36,807 nucleotides of DNA from Levilactobacillus koreensis JCM 16448 (GTDB lineage Bacteria > Bacillota > Bacilli > Lactobacillales > Lactobacillaceae). This document shows positions 6,327 to 14,019 of this stretch, piece by piece (the stretch's first letter is position 1; each line of letters starts with the position of its first letter). A program made the translations under genes and the position numbers. Location: the NCBI RefSeq assembly GCF_001435525.1, contig NZ_AZDP01000119.1:8615-45421 (forward strand). The letters run 5' to 3'. A model generated the notes under the pieces. The model saw only the letters and a program-made list of their open reading frames with translations. It did no database searches and was not told the origin of the DNA.

Positions 6327-8861
6327 TTATTTTACAGCTTCCGCAACTGCCTTGTTCACAGCCGCCTTTTCGTCTTCAATCAAGGCCACACGGGTTTCGA
6401 TGACCTTGGTGTCCATCGTTATTTCCCGGGTTAACCCTGGCGTATTCAGCTTTGGTTCAAAGAAGGCCTTAAATTCAGCCAACCGTTCTGGTGTATGGAA
6501 AACGCCAGTCGTCACGGTGATGTACGTGGTAAATTCCATGTCGCCACCAACCGTGTCTTCTAGCCATTGCCAGTCGTTTCTGATCCAATCCCAAGCGGCT
6601 TGTTCACCCTTGGAATTGTTTAACACGCCGCGGTACCAAGCCCGCAAGTCTTGAGGCTTAACGGTATCGGCGTCCTCAAAAACACCGATCAATTTGGCAA
6701 TCAGCGTAGCATCGGGCGTCGTTGGTAAGGCCGCAGCGAGGTCCGCCTTGTAGCTGGCGTCACTGGACTTCCGGTAATCGTTCAAGAGTTGGTTAAAGAC
6801 CTGGGCATCACTAAAGTTCTCCACTTCATTGGCCAAGATGAAGACCCGGACAGATGCTGGCAAACTGGCCAAGTTATCTTTATGGGCAACAAATAGTTTG
6901 TGAGCAGCCGCAATTGAGTCAGGATTCTTGGCGTATAAAGCCGCGTTCAAAACGAATGGCCGCGTCAATTGGTCATCGTTAGACTCACCGGCCTTAGGCG
7001 TCCAGCTCAAACGTTCAACTTGTTTAGCACTCAAACGATCAAACAATGCCCGTAAGGCTTTTTCTTCGGCAGATTCTGGCGTTACAAACTTTTGTAGGTT
7101 ACCAGCAACACCGTAAAGCACGTCGTTAACGACCGTCGACTGACTATCCGCAAAACGACTCAGCAATGGCACGATCGCGGCGTAAGAAATTTGCCGACCT
7201 TCAGCCAATAACCGTAAGTCTTGGAGCAATTGTATCTGAGCAATTGCATCTAAGGAGTCCAGGTTAGCTAAGATATCCTGCAGCAAGGTGTCGTCATACT
7301 TCACGATGAAGTGTGAGCTATTGCCGACATTTAAGCGGAATGGCTTGCCACTGGCCTGACGCAATTCAGCGTAGTCGCCCAGGGTCACGGCCTTGTCCGC
7401 TAAGATTTCGGGAACAGCGTCGTAATTACCGTTCAAAGGTACTTGCCATTGACGGCCGGCATCCTTGCCTTCACCAACAAAAAATTGTTGCTGGTTGATG
7501 GTCAATTTGCCATCGACGACTGCGGCGGAAACAACTGGATAACCGGGTTGTTCGAGCCAGGAATTCATGATGGCCCCAACGTTCATACCGGAAGCAGCAC
7601 CCAGAGCAGCCCAGAGGTCAGCCCCGGTAGCGTTGCCGTAATGGTGAGTGGCAAAGTAGTTCTTCAAGCCAGCCCGCAAGGCATCGTCACCGATCAAGGC
7701 CCGAACCATGACTAACATCCGCGCACCCTTAGCGTAAACGATGGCACTGTCAAACAGTGCGTCGATTTCGGCTGGATCTTCAACCTGCACGTGAACGGAT
7801 TGGACACCGTCCGTGGCATCCCGTTGCAGAGCCATTGGGGCTTCGGACGTCTGGAAGACTTCCCAGATGTGCCAGTCGGGTTCGATGGCGTCGATAGCGA
7901 CGTATTCCATCATGTTGGCAAAGCTTTCATTCAACCAGAGGTCGTCCCACCACTTCATCGTCACCAGATCACCAAACCATTGGTGCGCCAGCTCATGGGC
8001 GATGACTGTAGCGACTCGTTGCTTCGTTTCAAACGAGGTGTTGTCGGGGTCTAAGACCAGGTAGGCTTCCCGGTAAGTGACCAGCCCCCAGTTTTCCATG
8101 GCGCCGGCTGAGAAGTCAGGCAAGGCCAACTGCCAAGAATGAGGAAGTGGATATGGCGTCTGGTAGAAGTCTTCGTAAAATTCGATGGAGCGCTTGGCAA
8201 TATCCAAGGCAAAGTCGAGTTCCTTAGGTTGATGCGCCTTGGTGGAGAAAACACCGACCTTGACGCCACTCTTAGTGGTGGTCAGCTTACTCTGCATTTC
8301 CCCGAAAGCAAAGGCAATCAGGTAAGAAGACATGCGAACCGTGGTGTCAAAGTAGTGGACACCATTAGCCACCTTCACTTCGGGCATGTTGCTGATGACG
8401 GTCTCACCCTCGTGTTCGTCGAACTTGATGGCAAGGTCAAACGTGGCCTTGGCTTCGGGCTCATCAACACATGGGAAGGCTTGGCGGGCAGCGGTCGTTT
8501 CAAACTGCGTGCCAATTAATTCCTTCTTCTCCCCGTCGAGCTCGTAGTAGGACGGGTAGATTCCCATCATGCTGTCGGTCAAAGGAGCGGTAAAGTCAAT
8601 GGCTACCGTGGTTTCACCGGTCTTACCCAGGTCGATGTGAATTCCTTCACTCTGGTCGTCAAAGGTGAAAGGCACGTCCTTGCCGTCGGCTTTCACGGTA
8701 CTGATGGTCATAAATTTCTGATGAATTGCAATGTTAGCTTGCTTGGCGTCACCGGTAATGGTGGACGTCCCGGAGATCAGCTTCGTCGCCCGGTTGATAT
8801 CGAGGTACACGTTGTAATGTGTCGGTTGGAACAGTTCATAAAAATGTGTGGATTCTGCCAT
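6327..8861 (-). CDS. pepN: aminopeptidase N (M1 family, lysyl aminopeptidase)
   Basis: This zinc metallopeptidase of 844 residues removes N-terminal amino acids from peptides in the cytoplasm. GAMEN (253-257) binds the substrate amino group. HELAH (289-293) plus Glu312 in NES bind zinc, and YAKGARM near 375 carries the transition-state tyrosine. Length and motif positions match lactobacillar PepN. AAGGAG lies upstream of ATG 8861, a -10 (TATAAT) is at 8893-8898, and a terminator follows. The gene is monocistronic and intact. With Opp and the C69 dipeptidase it forms the main peptide-using route in this window. Confidence 0.97.
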   Translation of the reverse strand: MAESTHFYELFQPTHYNVYLDINRATKLISGTSTITGDAKQANIAIHQKFMTISTVKADGKDVPFTFDDQSEGIHIDLGKTGETTVAIDFTAPLTDSMMGIYPSYYELDGEKKELIGTQFETTAARQAFPCVDEPEAKATFDLAIKFDEHEGETVISNMPEVKVANGVHYFDTTVRMSSYLIAFAFGEMQSKLTTTKSGVKVGVFSTKAHQPKELDFALDIAKRSIEFYEDFYQTPYPLPHSWQLALPDFSAGAMENWGLVTYREAYLVLDPDNTSFETKQRVATVIAHELAHQWFGDLVTMKWWDDLWLNESFANMMEYVAIDAIEPDWHIWEVFQTSEAPMALQRDATDGVQSVHVQVEDPAEIDALFDSAIVYAKGARMLVMVRALIGDDALRAGLKNYFATHHYGNATGADLWAALGAASGMNVGAIMNSWLEQPGYPVVSAAVVDGKLTINQQQFFVGEGKDAGRQWQVPLNGNYDAVPEILADKAVTLGDYAELRQASGKPFRLNVGNSSHFIVKYDDTLLQDILANLDSLDAIAQIQLLQDLRLLAEGRQISYAAIVPLLSRFADSQSTVVNDVLYGVAGNLQKFVTPESAEEKALRALFDRLSAKQVERLSWTPKAGESNDDQLTRPFVLNAALYAKNPDSIAAAHKLFVAHKDNLASLPASVRVFILANEVENFSDAQVFNQLLNDYRKSSDASYKADLAAALPTTPDATLIAKLIGVFEDADTVKPQDLRAWYRGVLNNSKGEQAAWDWIRNDWQWLEDTVGGDMEFTTYITVTTGVFHTPERLAEFKAFFEPKLNTPGLTREITMDTKVIETRVALIEDEKAAVNKAVAEAVK

Positions 8862-8892
8862 ATTTTTCTCCTTAAATTGTTAGAATAAACTC

Positions 8893-8898
8893 ATTATA
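8893..8898 (-). promoter_or_regulatory. -10 element of the pepN promoter
   Basis: On the minus strand TATAAT lies 32 nt upstream of the pepN ATG. The -35 region is weak. Confidence 0.55.
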
Positions 8899-8938
8899 CG
8901 ACAATTGGTTGCAAGACGCCACGAATGACGCGAGCAAA

Positions 8939-9421
8939 TTAATGCTGCCCCTCTTTTAACCAAGCTTCGACTTCTTGCCCGTCAATTGAGCGAGTAAACC
9001 GCCGGCCGAGTTGCCAGTCAATGTTGGGATACGCACAACGCAAGCGGGCATTAGCCGCAGCAATTGGCGTGGAGCTGGAGGTACAGAACTGCCAGACAGT
9101 TTTACCACGTAGCAGGTTCGTTTCAAGTAAGGTGTTGACCACGTGTGGGACCTGACTCCACCAAATGGGGGCACCGAGGTAAATAATGTCCGCCTGTTCG
9201 AGCAACCGTCGATTGGGTAATTGAATGGCTGGCCGAACGGTATCATCAGCAGATTCAAGCGACACGCGACTAGTCGGATTGTGCCAATCGAGGTCATCCG
9301 GGGTGTAGGGATGCTGTGGCTCAAGTGGTACCAACTGCGCTCCGGTCACACGAGAAATCTTTTGGGCCACGGCAGCGGTGTGCCCAGTACAGGAAAAGTA
9401 TAAGACGATTTGTTTTGACAT
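8939..9421 (-). CDS. flavodoxin-family protein
   Basis: The product is 160 residues. The N-terminus MSKQIVLYFSCTGHTAAVAQ is the flavodoxin phosphate-binding strand-loop for FMN; SCTGHT is the phosphate loop. IIYLGAPIWWSQVPHVVNTLL gives the second FMN-contact loop with aromatic residues, and WQFCTSSSTP the third. Such long-type flavodoxin-like proteins act as NAD(P)H-linked or electron-transfer flavoproteins; the partner here is not known. ATG 9421 is chosen; GGAG lies 14 nt upstream, a long spacing, and an in-frame TTG at 9448 lacks a ribosome site. A promoter is seen at 9471-9497. It is a single gene between pepN and the uxuA remnant. Confidence 0.85.
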   Translation of the reverse strand: MSKQIVLYFSCTGHTAAVAQKISRVTGAQLVPLEPQHPYTPDDLDWHNPTSRVSLESADDTVRPAIQLPNRRLLEQADIIYLGAPIWWSQVPHVVNTLLETNLLRGKTVWQFCTSSSTPIAAANARLRCAYPNIDWQLGRRFTRSIDGQEVEAWLKEGQH

Positions 9422-9470
9422 AATAGATGGAATAACTCCTTTCGGCAATCATTGGTTTCTAGCTACTCTA

Positions 9471-9497
9471 GTTATACACCTTGATAGTTGGAGTCAA
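9471..9497 (-). promoter_or_regulatory. promoter of the flavodoxin gene
   Basis: On the minus strand TTGACT (9497-9492) and TATAAC (9476-9471) are separated by 15 bp, shorter than usual, so an activator may be needed; ATAACT with 16 bp is an alternative reading. Confidence 0.5.
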
Positions 9498-9534
9498 AAA
9501 TAAAAAGCACAACTAAAGCTTACTGTTCATATCA

Positions 9535-9573
9535 CAAAAAAGATTCAATCCAAAAATGAATTGAATCTTTAAA
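9535..9573. terminator. bidirectional terminator after the uxuA remnant
   Basis: AAAGATTCAAT pairs with ATTGAATCTTT around a 10-nt loop. The minus strand reads out into TTTTTT. It is the natural 3' end of the uxuA remnant, retained after the gene body was lost. Confidence 0.85.
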
Positions 9574-9627
9574 ATATAAGCTGTTTAACCGTGCAGTCAC
9601 TATGATCTAATCACACTTACTTTGATA

Positions 9628-9960
9628 TTACTTATTCTTTTCCAGTGCTTCCCAGAGACCGTTGAGATAAGCAATTCCCAATGCCCGATCATACAGGCCA
9701 TAGCCTGGCACACCATCTTCGCCCCAAATGTTGCGACCATGATCTGGCCGAATATGGCCATCGAAGTTCGTGTCGTGTAATGCCTTCATAATTTCATACA
9801 TATCCAGGCTACCACATTCACTTAGATGAGCCGATTCATGGAAGTCACCATTATCATTCATGAACTTAATGTTGCGGGCATGAATAAATGGCGCGCGATC
9901 TTTGCCAACAAATTCCCGGATAATGGCTGGTACATCATTACAAATAGCATTAATAGCATT
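9628..9960 (-). pseudogene. uxuA: 3' remnant of mannonate dehydratase
   Basis: The frame encodes about 110 residues that match the C-terminal third of UxuA, which dehydrates D-mannonate to 2-keto-3-deoxygluconate in glucuronate breakdown. Recognisable motifs are [32 protein letters not shown] and [22 protein letters not shown]. UxuA is normally 350-390 residues. Reading upstream, the frame hits an in-frame TGA at 9963-9961 and then the guaA terminator, so the N-terminal two thirds are gone. No promoter or ribosome site is evident. An internal ATG at 9861 opens a 77-codon frame, but that would lack the active site. A deletion that joined the guaA terminator to the uxuA tail is the simplest explanation. 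Confidence 0.88.
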
Positions 9961-9971
9961 TCAATTGAGAT

Positions 9972-10011
9972 CAAAAAAATATCCAGTCGGCGGATACCAA
10001 ACTGGATACTC
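9972..10011 (-). terminator. terminator of guaA
   Basis: On the minus strand ATCCAGT pairs with ACTGGAT around a 13-nt loop, followed by ATTTTTTT. It ends right at the uxuA remnant. Confidence 0.85.
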
Positions 10012-10037
10012 ATTTTGTCATTTCAAAGAATAGTTAT

Positions 10038-11594
10038 CTATTCCCATTCAATTGTCGAAGGCGGCTTGCTCGTGACATCATACAGAATGCGATTGACATG
10101 ATCCACTTCATTGACAATGCGGACCGAAATCTCCTGTAAGACATCCCATGGAATACGGGCAAAGTCAGCGGTCATGCCGTCGATCGACGTGACGGCGCGA
10201 ATCCCCACGGCGTAGTCGTAGGTCCGGCCATCACCCATGACCCCAACACTCTTGATGTTTGGAAGCACCGTGAAGTACTGCCAAATATCGCGGTCGAGGC
10301 CGGCCTTCTTGATTTCTTCACGCAGAATCAAGTCACTATCACGGACAATTTGTAACTTTTCCGGCGTGATTTCGCCAAGGACCCGAATCCCCAAACCGGG
10401 GCCAGGGAATGGTTGCCGCCAAACGAGCGCGCTTGGCATCCCCAACTTTTCACCCAACTCACGGGCTTCATCCTTGAACAAGGAACGAAGTGGTTCAATC
10501 AGCTGGAAGTGCATGTCTTCCGGCAACCCACCGACGTTATGGTGTGACTTGATAGTTTGCGCCGTATCAGTCCCACTTTCAATCACGTCAGTATACAACG
10601 TCCCTTGGGCCAAGAAGTCGATACCATCGAGCTTTTGGGCCTCGTCATTAAAGACTTGGATAAATTCATTACCAATAATCTTACGTTTCTTTTCGGGTTC
10701 AGTAACGCCAGCCAATTTGCTCAGGAAACGGTCTTGCGCATCGACTTTTACGATGTTCAACCCGAACTTCCCTTCCAAACTGTCCATCACTTGCTTGGCT
10801 TCACCCTTCCGCAAGAGGCCATGATCCACGAAGATGCTGGTCAGTTGCGTTCCAATGGCCTTGTGCAAGAGCACACCGACCACTGAGGAATCGACCCCAC
10901 CAGACAGACCCAGTAAGACACGCTTGTTACCAACTGTCTCACGGATATGTTCGATTTGGAGATCAATGAAGTCATCCATGGACCAGTTAGTTGCCGCACC
11001 ACAAACGTCAAAGGCAAAGTGTTTCAGAATATCATTGCCGTATTCCGTGTTACGAACTTCCGCGTGAAATTGAATCCCGTAGAAGTCACGGTCAACGTCT
11101 TGCATGGCAGAAATCGGGCAATTTTCGCTCGTTGCCACACGTTCAAACCCATCTGGGACCTGGGTCACTAAGTCACCGTGACTCATCCACACCGTCTGGG
11201 TCTTCGGCGTATCCTTGAACAGCTTTGCATCATCGCTCAAAACAGTGATGTCTGCTCGGCCGTATTCCCGGTTATCTGCGGATTCAACTTTCCCACCAGT
11301 CAAGCTGTGGGCCATCAGTTGCATCCCGTAGCAGATTCCCAGAATCGGAATTCCAAGGTTAAAGATCTCAGGGTCAACGTTGAACGCACTGCTGTCGTAC
11401 ACGCTGTTTGGTCCCCCGGAGAAGATAATCCCCTTGGGGCCCCAAGCCTTGATCTCAGCCGCACTCATCGTGTGGGCCTTTAGTTCAGAGTAAACGCCCA
11501 TGTCACGAATCCGGCGCGTAATCAATTGATTGTATTGACTTCCGAAGTCCAAGACGATAATCTTATCGAATTTGGACATATCCACGTTTGCCAA
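10038..11594 (-). CDS. guaA: GMP synthase (glutamine-hydrolysing)
   Basis: The enzyme converts XMP, glutamine and ATP to GMP. The N-terminal class I amidotransferase domain has GICYGMQL (Cys88), and the histidine in QFHAE completes the triad. The ATP-pyrophosphatase domain has the PP-loop LSGGVDSSV, and the C-terminal dimerisation domain ends in [11 protein letters not shown] start it at TTG 11594 ([20 protein letters not shown]), giving 518 residues, the usual length. AAAGGG is 8-12 nt upstream, while the ATG at 11579 has no ribosome site. The frame is open to 11720 but a promoter lies in that part. The gene is monocistronic with its own terminator. No purine riboswitch was recognised in the short leader. 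Confidence 0.96.
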   Translation of the reverse strand: MANVDMSKFDKIIVLDFGSQYNQLITRRIRDMGVYSELKAHTMSAAEIKAWGPKGIIFSGGPNSVYDSSAFNVDPEIFNLGIPILGICYGMQLMAHSLTGGKVESADNREYGRADITVLSDDAKLFKDTPKTQTVWMSHGDLVTQVPDGFERVATSENCPISAMQDVDRDFYGIQFHAEVRNTEYGNDILKHFAFDVCGAATNWSMDDFIDLQIEHIRETVGNKRVLLGLSGGVDSSVVGVLLHKAIGTQLTSIFVDHGLLRKGEAKQVMDSLEGKFGLNIVKVDAQDRFLSKLAGVTEPEKKRKIIGNEFIQVFNDEAQKLDGIDFLAQGTLYTDVIESGTDTAQTIKSHHNVGGLPEDMHFQLIEPLRSLFKDEARELGEKLGMPSALVWRQPFPGPGLGIRVLGEITPEKLQIVRDSDLILREEIKKAGLDRDIWQYFTVLPNIKSVGVMGDGRTYDYAVGIRAVTSIDGMTADFARIPWDVLQEISVRIVNEVDHVNRILYDVTSKPPSTIEWE

Positions 11595-11630
11595 GCCATT
11601 CACCCTTTCTTCTTTTTCAACATTGGTTAT

Positions 11631-11659
11631 ATCATACAGATTTCTCAAACGATGGTCAA
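11631..11659 (-). promoter_or_regulatory. promoter of guaA
   Basis: On the minus strand TTGACC (11659-11654) and TATGAT (11636-11631) are exactly 17 bp apart. The leader would be about 30 nt and supports the TTG start at 11594. Confidence 0.75.
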
Positions 11660-11783
11660 TGCAAATCCGACCGATTCCTACTAGAATTGGGTCACCCCTT
11701 AAGCTGCGGATGGCCTTCACGATTGCCGTTTATTCCCGTTGACCCGGCTTTCTTTGACTGAAACTTAATCATTAAGATAACTT

Positions 11784-12362
11784 CTAAGTTAATTTCAGGC
11801 GTAAATGATAGTAGGGTTGCCTATCCAACAATCGCCGTTGAGTTGCCACAAATCCATACTCGGCCGCCAGTGTTCCTAGTGAACTTCCTGGCCGCACGTC
11901 CATCCCCATCATGGGACAGCCGCTCACCTTGGCCCGGTGAATCGCATCACCCAAGAGCCATTCGTCGAACCATTTCTGCTGGAAGGTTTTACCTTTGGAC
12001 CGGTTTCGTACCGTTAGTAAGTCCAAATACCACTCATCGGCCAATGCGCGTGACGTGACCACTAATTGCTGCGGCGGTGCCACCTGCATACGTGTAAACA
12101 GCGCCGACCACTGGTTATCTAGTGTCGGCTCAACCGCTGCTGGATAGCCGTACGCCACGCCAACTGCCACCCCCTGATTCTGGTAAACCCGTGCCTGCGG
12201 ATAACCATAGCGAAACTTGGGCTGATGGTAACCGACAAATAAGAGTTGTGAAAGTTGTTCCTTACTAATTCGTCGTAACCGGCGCAATTGGCGCCGCTCC
12301 AGCTCGTGAAGCACCAGCATAGCCACAGCATCGGCATCAACAATGGTCGCATCTCGTAACAT
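11784..12362 (-). CDS. GNAT-family N-acetyltransferase
   Basis: The 192-residue product opens with MLRDATIVDADAVAMLVLHELE, the usual first strand and helix of the GNAT fold. A central YLDLLTVRNRSKGKTFQQKWFD looks like the acetyl-CoA-binding loop region, in which R/Q-x-x-G-x-G/A is loosely represented by NRSKGK. A C-terminal strand GMDVRPGSSLGTLAAEYGFVATQRR is typical of the final GNAT beta-alpha unit. The substrate cannot be told. It lies 11 nt downstream of coaA on the same strand, with AGGGGG between them, so it is probably cotranscribed. No clear terminator follows; the guaA promoter is 120 nt further on. Confidence 0.7.
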   Translation of the reverse strand: MLRDATIVDADAVAMLVLHELERRQLRRLRRISKEQLSQLLFVGYHQPKFRYGYPQARVYQNQGVAVGVAYGYPAAVEPTLDNQWSALFTRMQVAPPQQLVVTSRALADEWYLDLLTVRNRSKGKTFQQKWFDEWLLGDAIHRAKVSGCPMMGMDVRPGSSLGTLAAEYGFVATQRRLLDRQPYYHLRLKLT

Positions 12363-12373
12363 CCGACCGCCCC

Positions 12374-13297
12374 CTAATACTTTCGCAGTAACAACCGGTC
12401 GATCCGGTGATGGAAGGTCTTATGAATGATCATGTCGGCACGATTCCGGGTTGGCAAAATGTACTCTTCCAAGTTTTTCAGGTCGATATCCCGCCAAACC
12501 GCTTTTCCTTTGGCCAATGCCTCATCGTGGTCGCCAATTGCATAGGGGTAATAGTAGTTGGTTGGATCCTGGAAGGCCGTTTCCAATAACAGTTCAAAGC
12601 GTTCCAAGAACCAGCTCTCAATCAAGCTTGGCTCAGCGTCCACGTAAATCGAGAAATCCGTAAAATCGCTGACGTAAATCTGTTCACTGGTGGGCAATTG
12701 GAGGGTGTTAATGCCCTCTACAATCAGAACGTCTGGGTGAACAATGTACTCGAATTGGTCGGGCACGATATCATAAACTTTATGTGAATACACCGGCGCC
12801 TTAATTAGCGGCGTACCAGCCTTCACAGCGTTTAAAAATTGAATCAGTGCGGCCATATCATAGCTTTCCGGAAAACCTTTATGCGCCATAAGATTTCGTT
12901 TTTTCAACTCTTCATTGCTGTACAAAAAGCCGTCGGTCGTAATCAATTGAATTCGTTGTCCCGTGAAATAGTGATTGAGCAAAACTTCTAGCAGCCGCGC
13001 CGCCGTACTCTTCCCTACCGCCACACTGCCGGCGATACCGATGATAAATGGCACCCGATGCTTTTTCTGCTGCAAGAAGGCCGCCTTGTCCTGTTGGAGT
13101 TTTTGATAATGGTCAAACTCTAGGTGTAATAAATGCACCAACGGGATATAAACGTCCTGAACATCTTGCAGGGAAATTCGGTCGTTAAACGCCTTAATTT
13201 GCCGCAGACTTTCTTGAGTCAACGGTAAGGTTGCGTCATCGGAAAACGCCCGCCACTGTGCGCGGGTAAATGCATTGTAATTAATCGGATCACTCAT
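12374..13297 (-). CDS. coaA: type I pantothenate kinase
   Basis: This 307-residue kinase phosphorylates pantothenate, the first committed step of coenzyme A synthesis. The P-loop GIAGSVAVGKST is at residues 87-98. VLIVEGINTLQ and the following FSIYVDA are family motifs of CoaA, and the C-terminal FHHRIDRLLLRKY matches the family end. GAGGTG precedes ATG 13297, and a -10 (TATAAT) is at 13336-13341. The adjacent GNAT gene uses acetyl-CoA, but the linkage need not be functional. Intact. Confidence 0.95.
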   Translation of the reverse strand: MSDPINYNAFTRAQWRAFSDDATLPLTQESLRQIKAFNDRISLQDVQDVYIPLVHLLHLEFDHYQKLQQDKAAFLQQKKHRVPFIIGIAGSVAVGKSTAARLLEVLLNHYFTGQRIQLITTDGFLYSNEELKKRNLMAHKGFPESYDMAALIQFLNAVKAGTPLIKAPVYSHKVYDIVPDQFEYIVHPDVLIVEGINTLQLPTSEQIYVSDFTDFSIYVDAEPSLIESWFLERFELLLETAFQDPTNYYYPYAIGDHDEALAKGKAVWRDIDLKNLEEYILPTRNRADMIIHKTFHHRIDRLLLRKY

Positions 13298-13335
13298 GGG
13301 GACACCTCAACTTTGAATAGAAATAATTACCCACC

Positions 13336-13341
13336 ATTATA
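13336..13341 (-). promoter_or_regulatory. -10 element of the coaA promoter
   Basis: On the minus strand TATAAT lies 39 nt upstream of the coaA start; no consensus -35 is visible. Confidence 0.5.
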
Positions 13342-13473
13342 CCGCAAAACCGGCCGTTTCCGACACTGAGAAGTTGTAAAGTGGGAACGCTTACTAGGGA
13401 CAGTTGAGTAAAGTGGAGGTGACCACATAAATATAAATATTTTTACATACGAGAAGTGTTCCAAAGCGAAAAA

Positions 13474-13662
13474 CTAGCCATTTTCACTTAACTTATTTTG
13501 TATCAAGGCTGAAAGTTCACGTAAGTCTTCCTCAGTTGCACGATTTTTTACAAAACTACGTGCCGCAGATCTTGTTGAAATGTAGCGTATTCGTTCTTTA
13601 TTTTTTTCATTCCATCATTTATTAGCTGCTTTTTTTGCATCGGTATAAGGCTGTACTGGCAT
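13474..13662 (-). pseudogene. small conserved-type gene interrupted by an in-frame TGA
   Basis: From ATG 13662 (GGAGA 8 nt upstream) the frame reads MPVQPYTDAKKAANK, then TGA at 13617-13615, then WNEKNKERIRYISTRSAARS and on through FVKNRATEEDLRELSALIQN to a TAG at 13476-13474. The two parts together make a coherent 61-residue protein, highly charged, helical at the end. It resembles small uncharacterised Lactobacillales proteins with the pattern KKWxEKNKExxxYxxxRSxARSFI and a DLxEL tail; that resemblance is from memory and unverified. No start codon follows the TGA, so it is most simply a nonsense-mutated gene. Confidence 0.65.
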
Positions 13663-13830
13663 GACTTTTGTCTCCAAATCTACTTAGTTTTATTTGTACC
13701 CACGGTCAATATCTTGTCTCGATGTATCACTTCATGAATCATCCCCGCATCAACAGAAAATTCATTAAGCAAACACAGCTATTCCGGTATTCTTACTTTT
13801 AAAAAGCATCAAATTTCATTTACTTTGTTC

Positions 13831-13929
13831 CTAAATCATACCGTACCAGCATCCCATTAACAACCGCTTTAGCGTCAAAATCAACAAGAGAAAGATTGCC
13901 CCACAAACCAATAAATAACCAATATACAT
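13831..13929 (-). CDS. possible 32-residue single-helix membrane peptide
   Basis: The frame reads MYIGYLLVCGAIFLLLILTL and ends KRLLMGCWYGMI. It has one strongly hydrophobic helix followed by basic residues, a shape shared by type I toxins and other small membrane peptides. GGAAG lies 9 nt upstream of the ATG, a modest ribosome site; no clear promoter was found. It lies downstream of helD on the same strand, beyond the helD terminator, and upstream of the broken gene at 13474-13662. I do not recognise the family. It could be chance. Confidence 0.35.
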   Translation of the reverse strand: MYIGYLLVCGAIFLLLILTLKRLLMGCWYGMI

Positions 13930-13967
13930 AACTACACTTCCAACCGGACCTAACCCTCCCAAAAAAC

Positions 13968-14011
13968 AAAAAAACGCATGCCCCGACCTCTCAGTCAGCG
14001 ACACGCGTTTT
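13968..14011 (-). terminator. terminator of helD
   Basis: On the minus strand AAAACGC pairs with GCGTTTT with additional TG/CA pairs inside, followed by a T7 run. Confidence 0.75.
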
Positions 14012-14019
14012 CATTTCAC

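Larger units (their letters stand above)
13298..14019. other. 722-nt gap with a decayed small gene and a possible micro-ORF
   Basis: It contains the coaA promoter, the pseudogene at 13474-13662, the 32-codon frame at 13831-13929 and the helD terminator. The stretches 13345-13470 and 13665-13830 are AT-rich and show no gene, repeat or convincing hairpin. Composition is more AT-rich than the flanking genes. Confidence 0.6.

Noticed and set aside
9422-9448. TTG start nine codons upstream of the flavodoxin
   Set aside because: It overlaps the ribosome site; the flavodoxin fold begins at MSKQIVLYF.
13382-13395. cre-like TGGGAACGCTTACT upstream of coaA
   Set aside because: Two mismatches at conserved positions and no regulatory rationale.
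13615-13617. TGA as selenocysteine codon
   Set aside because: No SECIS-like hairpin or redox motif is present and lactobacilli are not known for selenoprotein synthesis.
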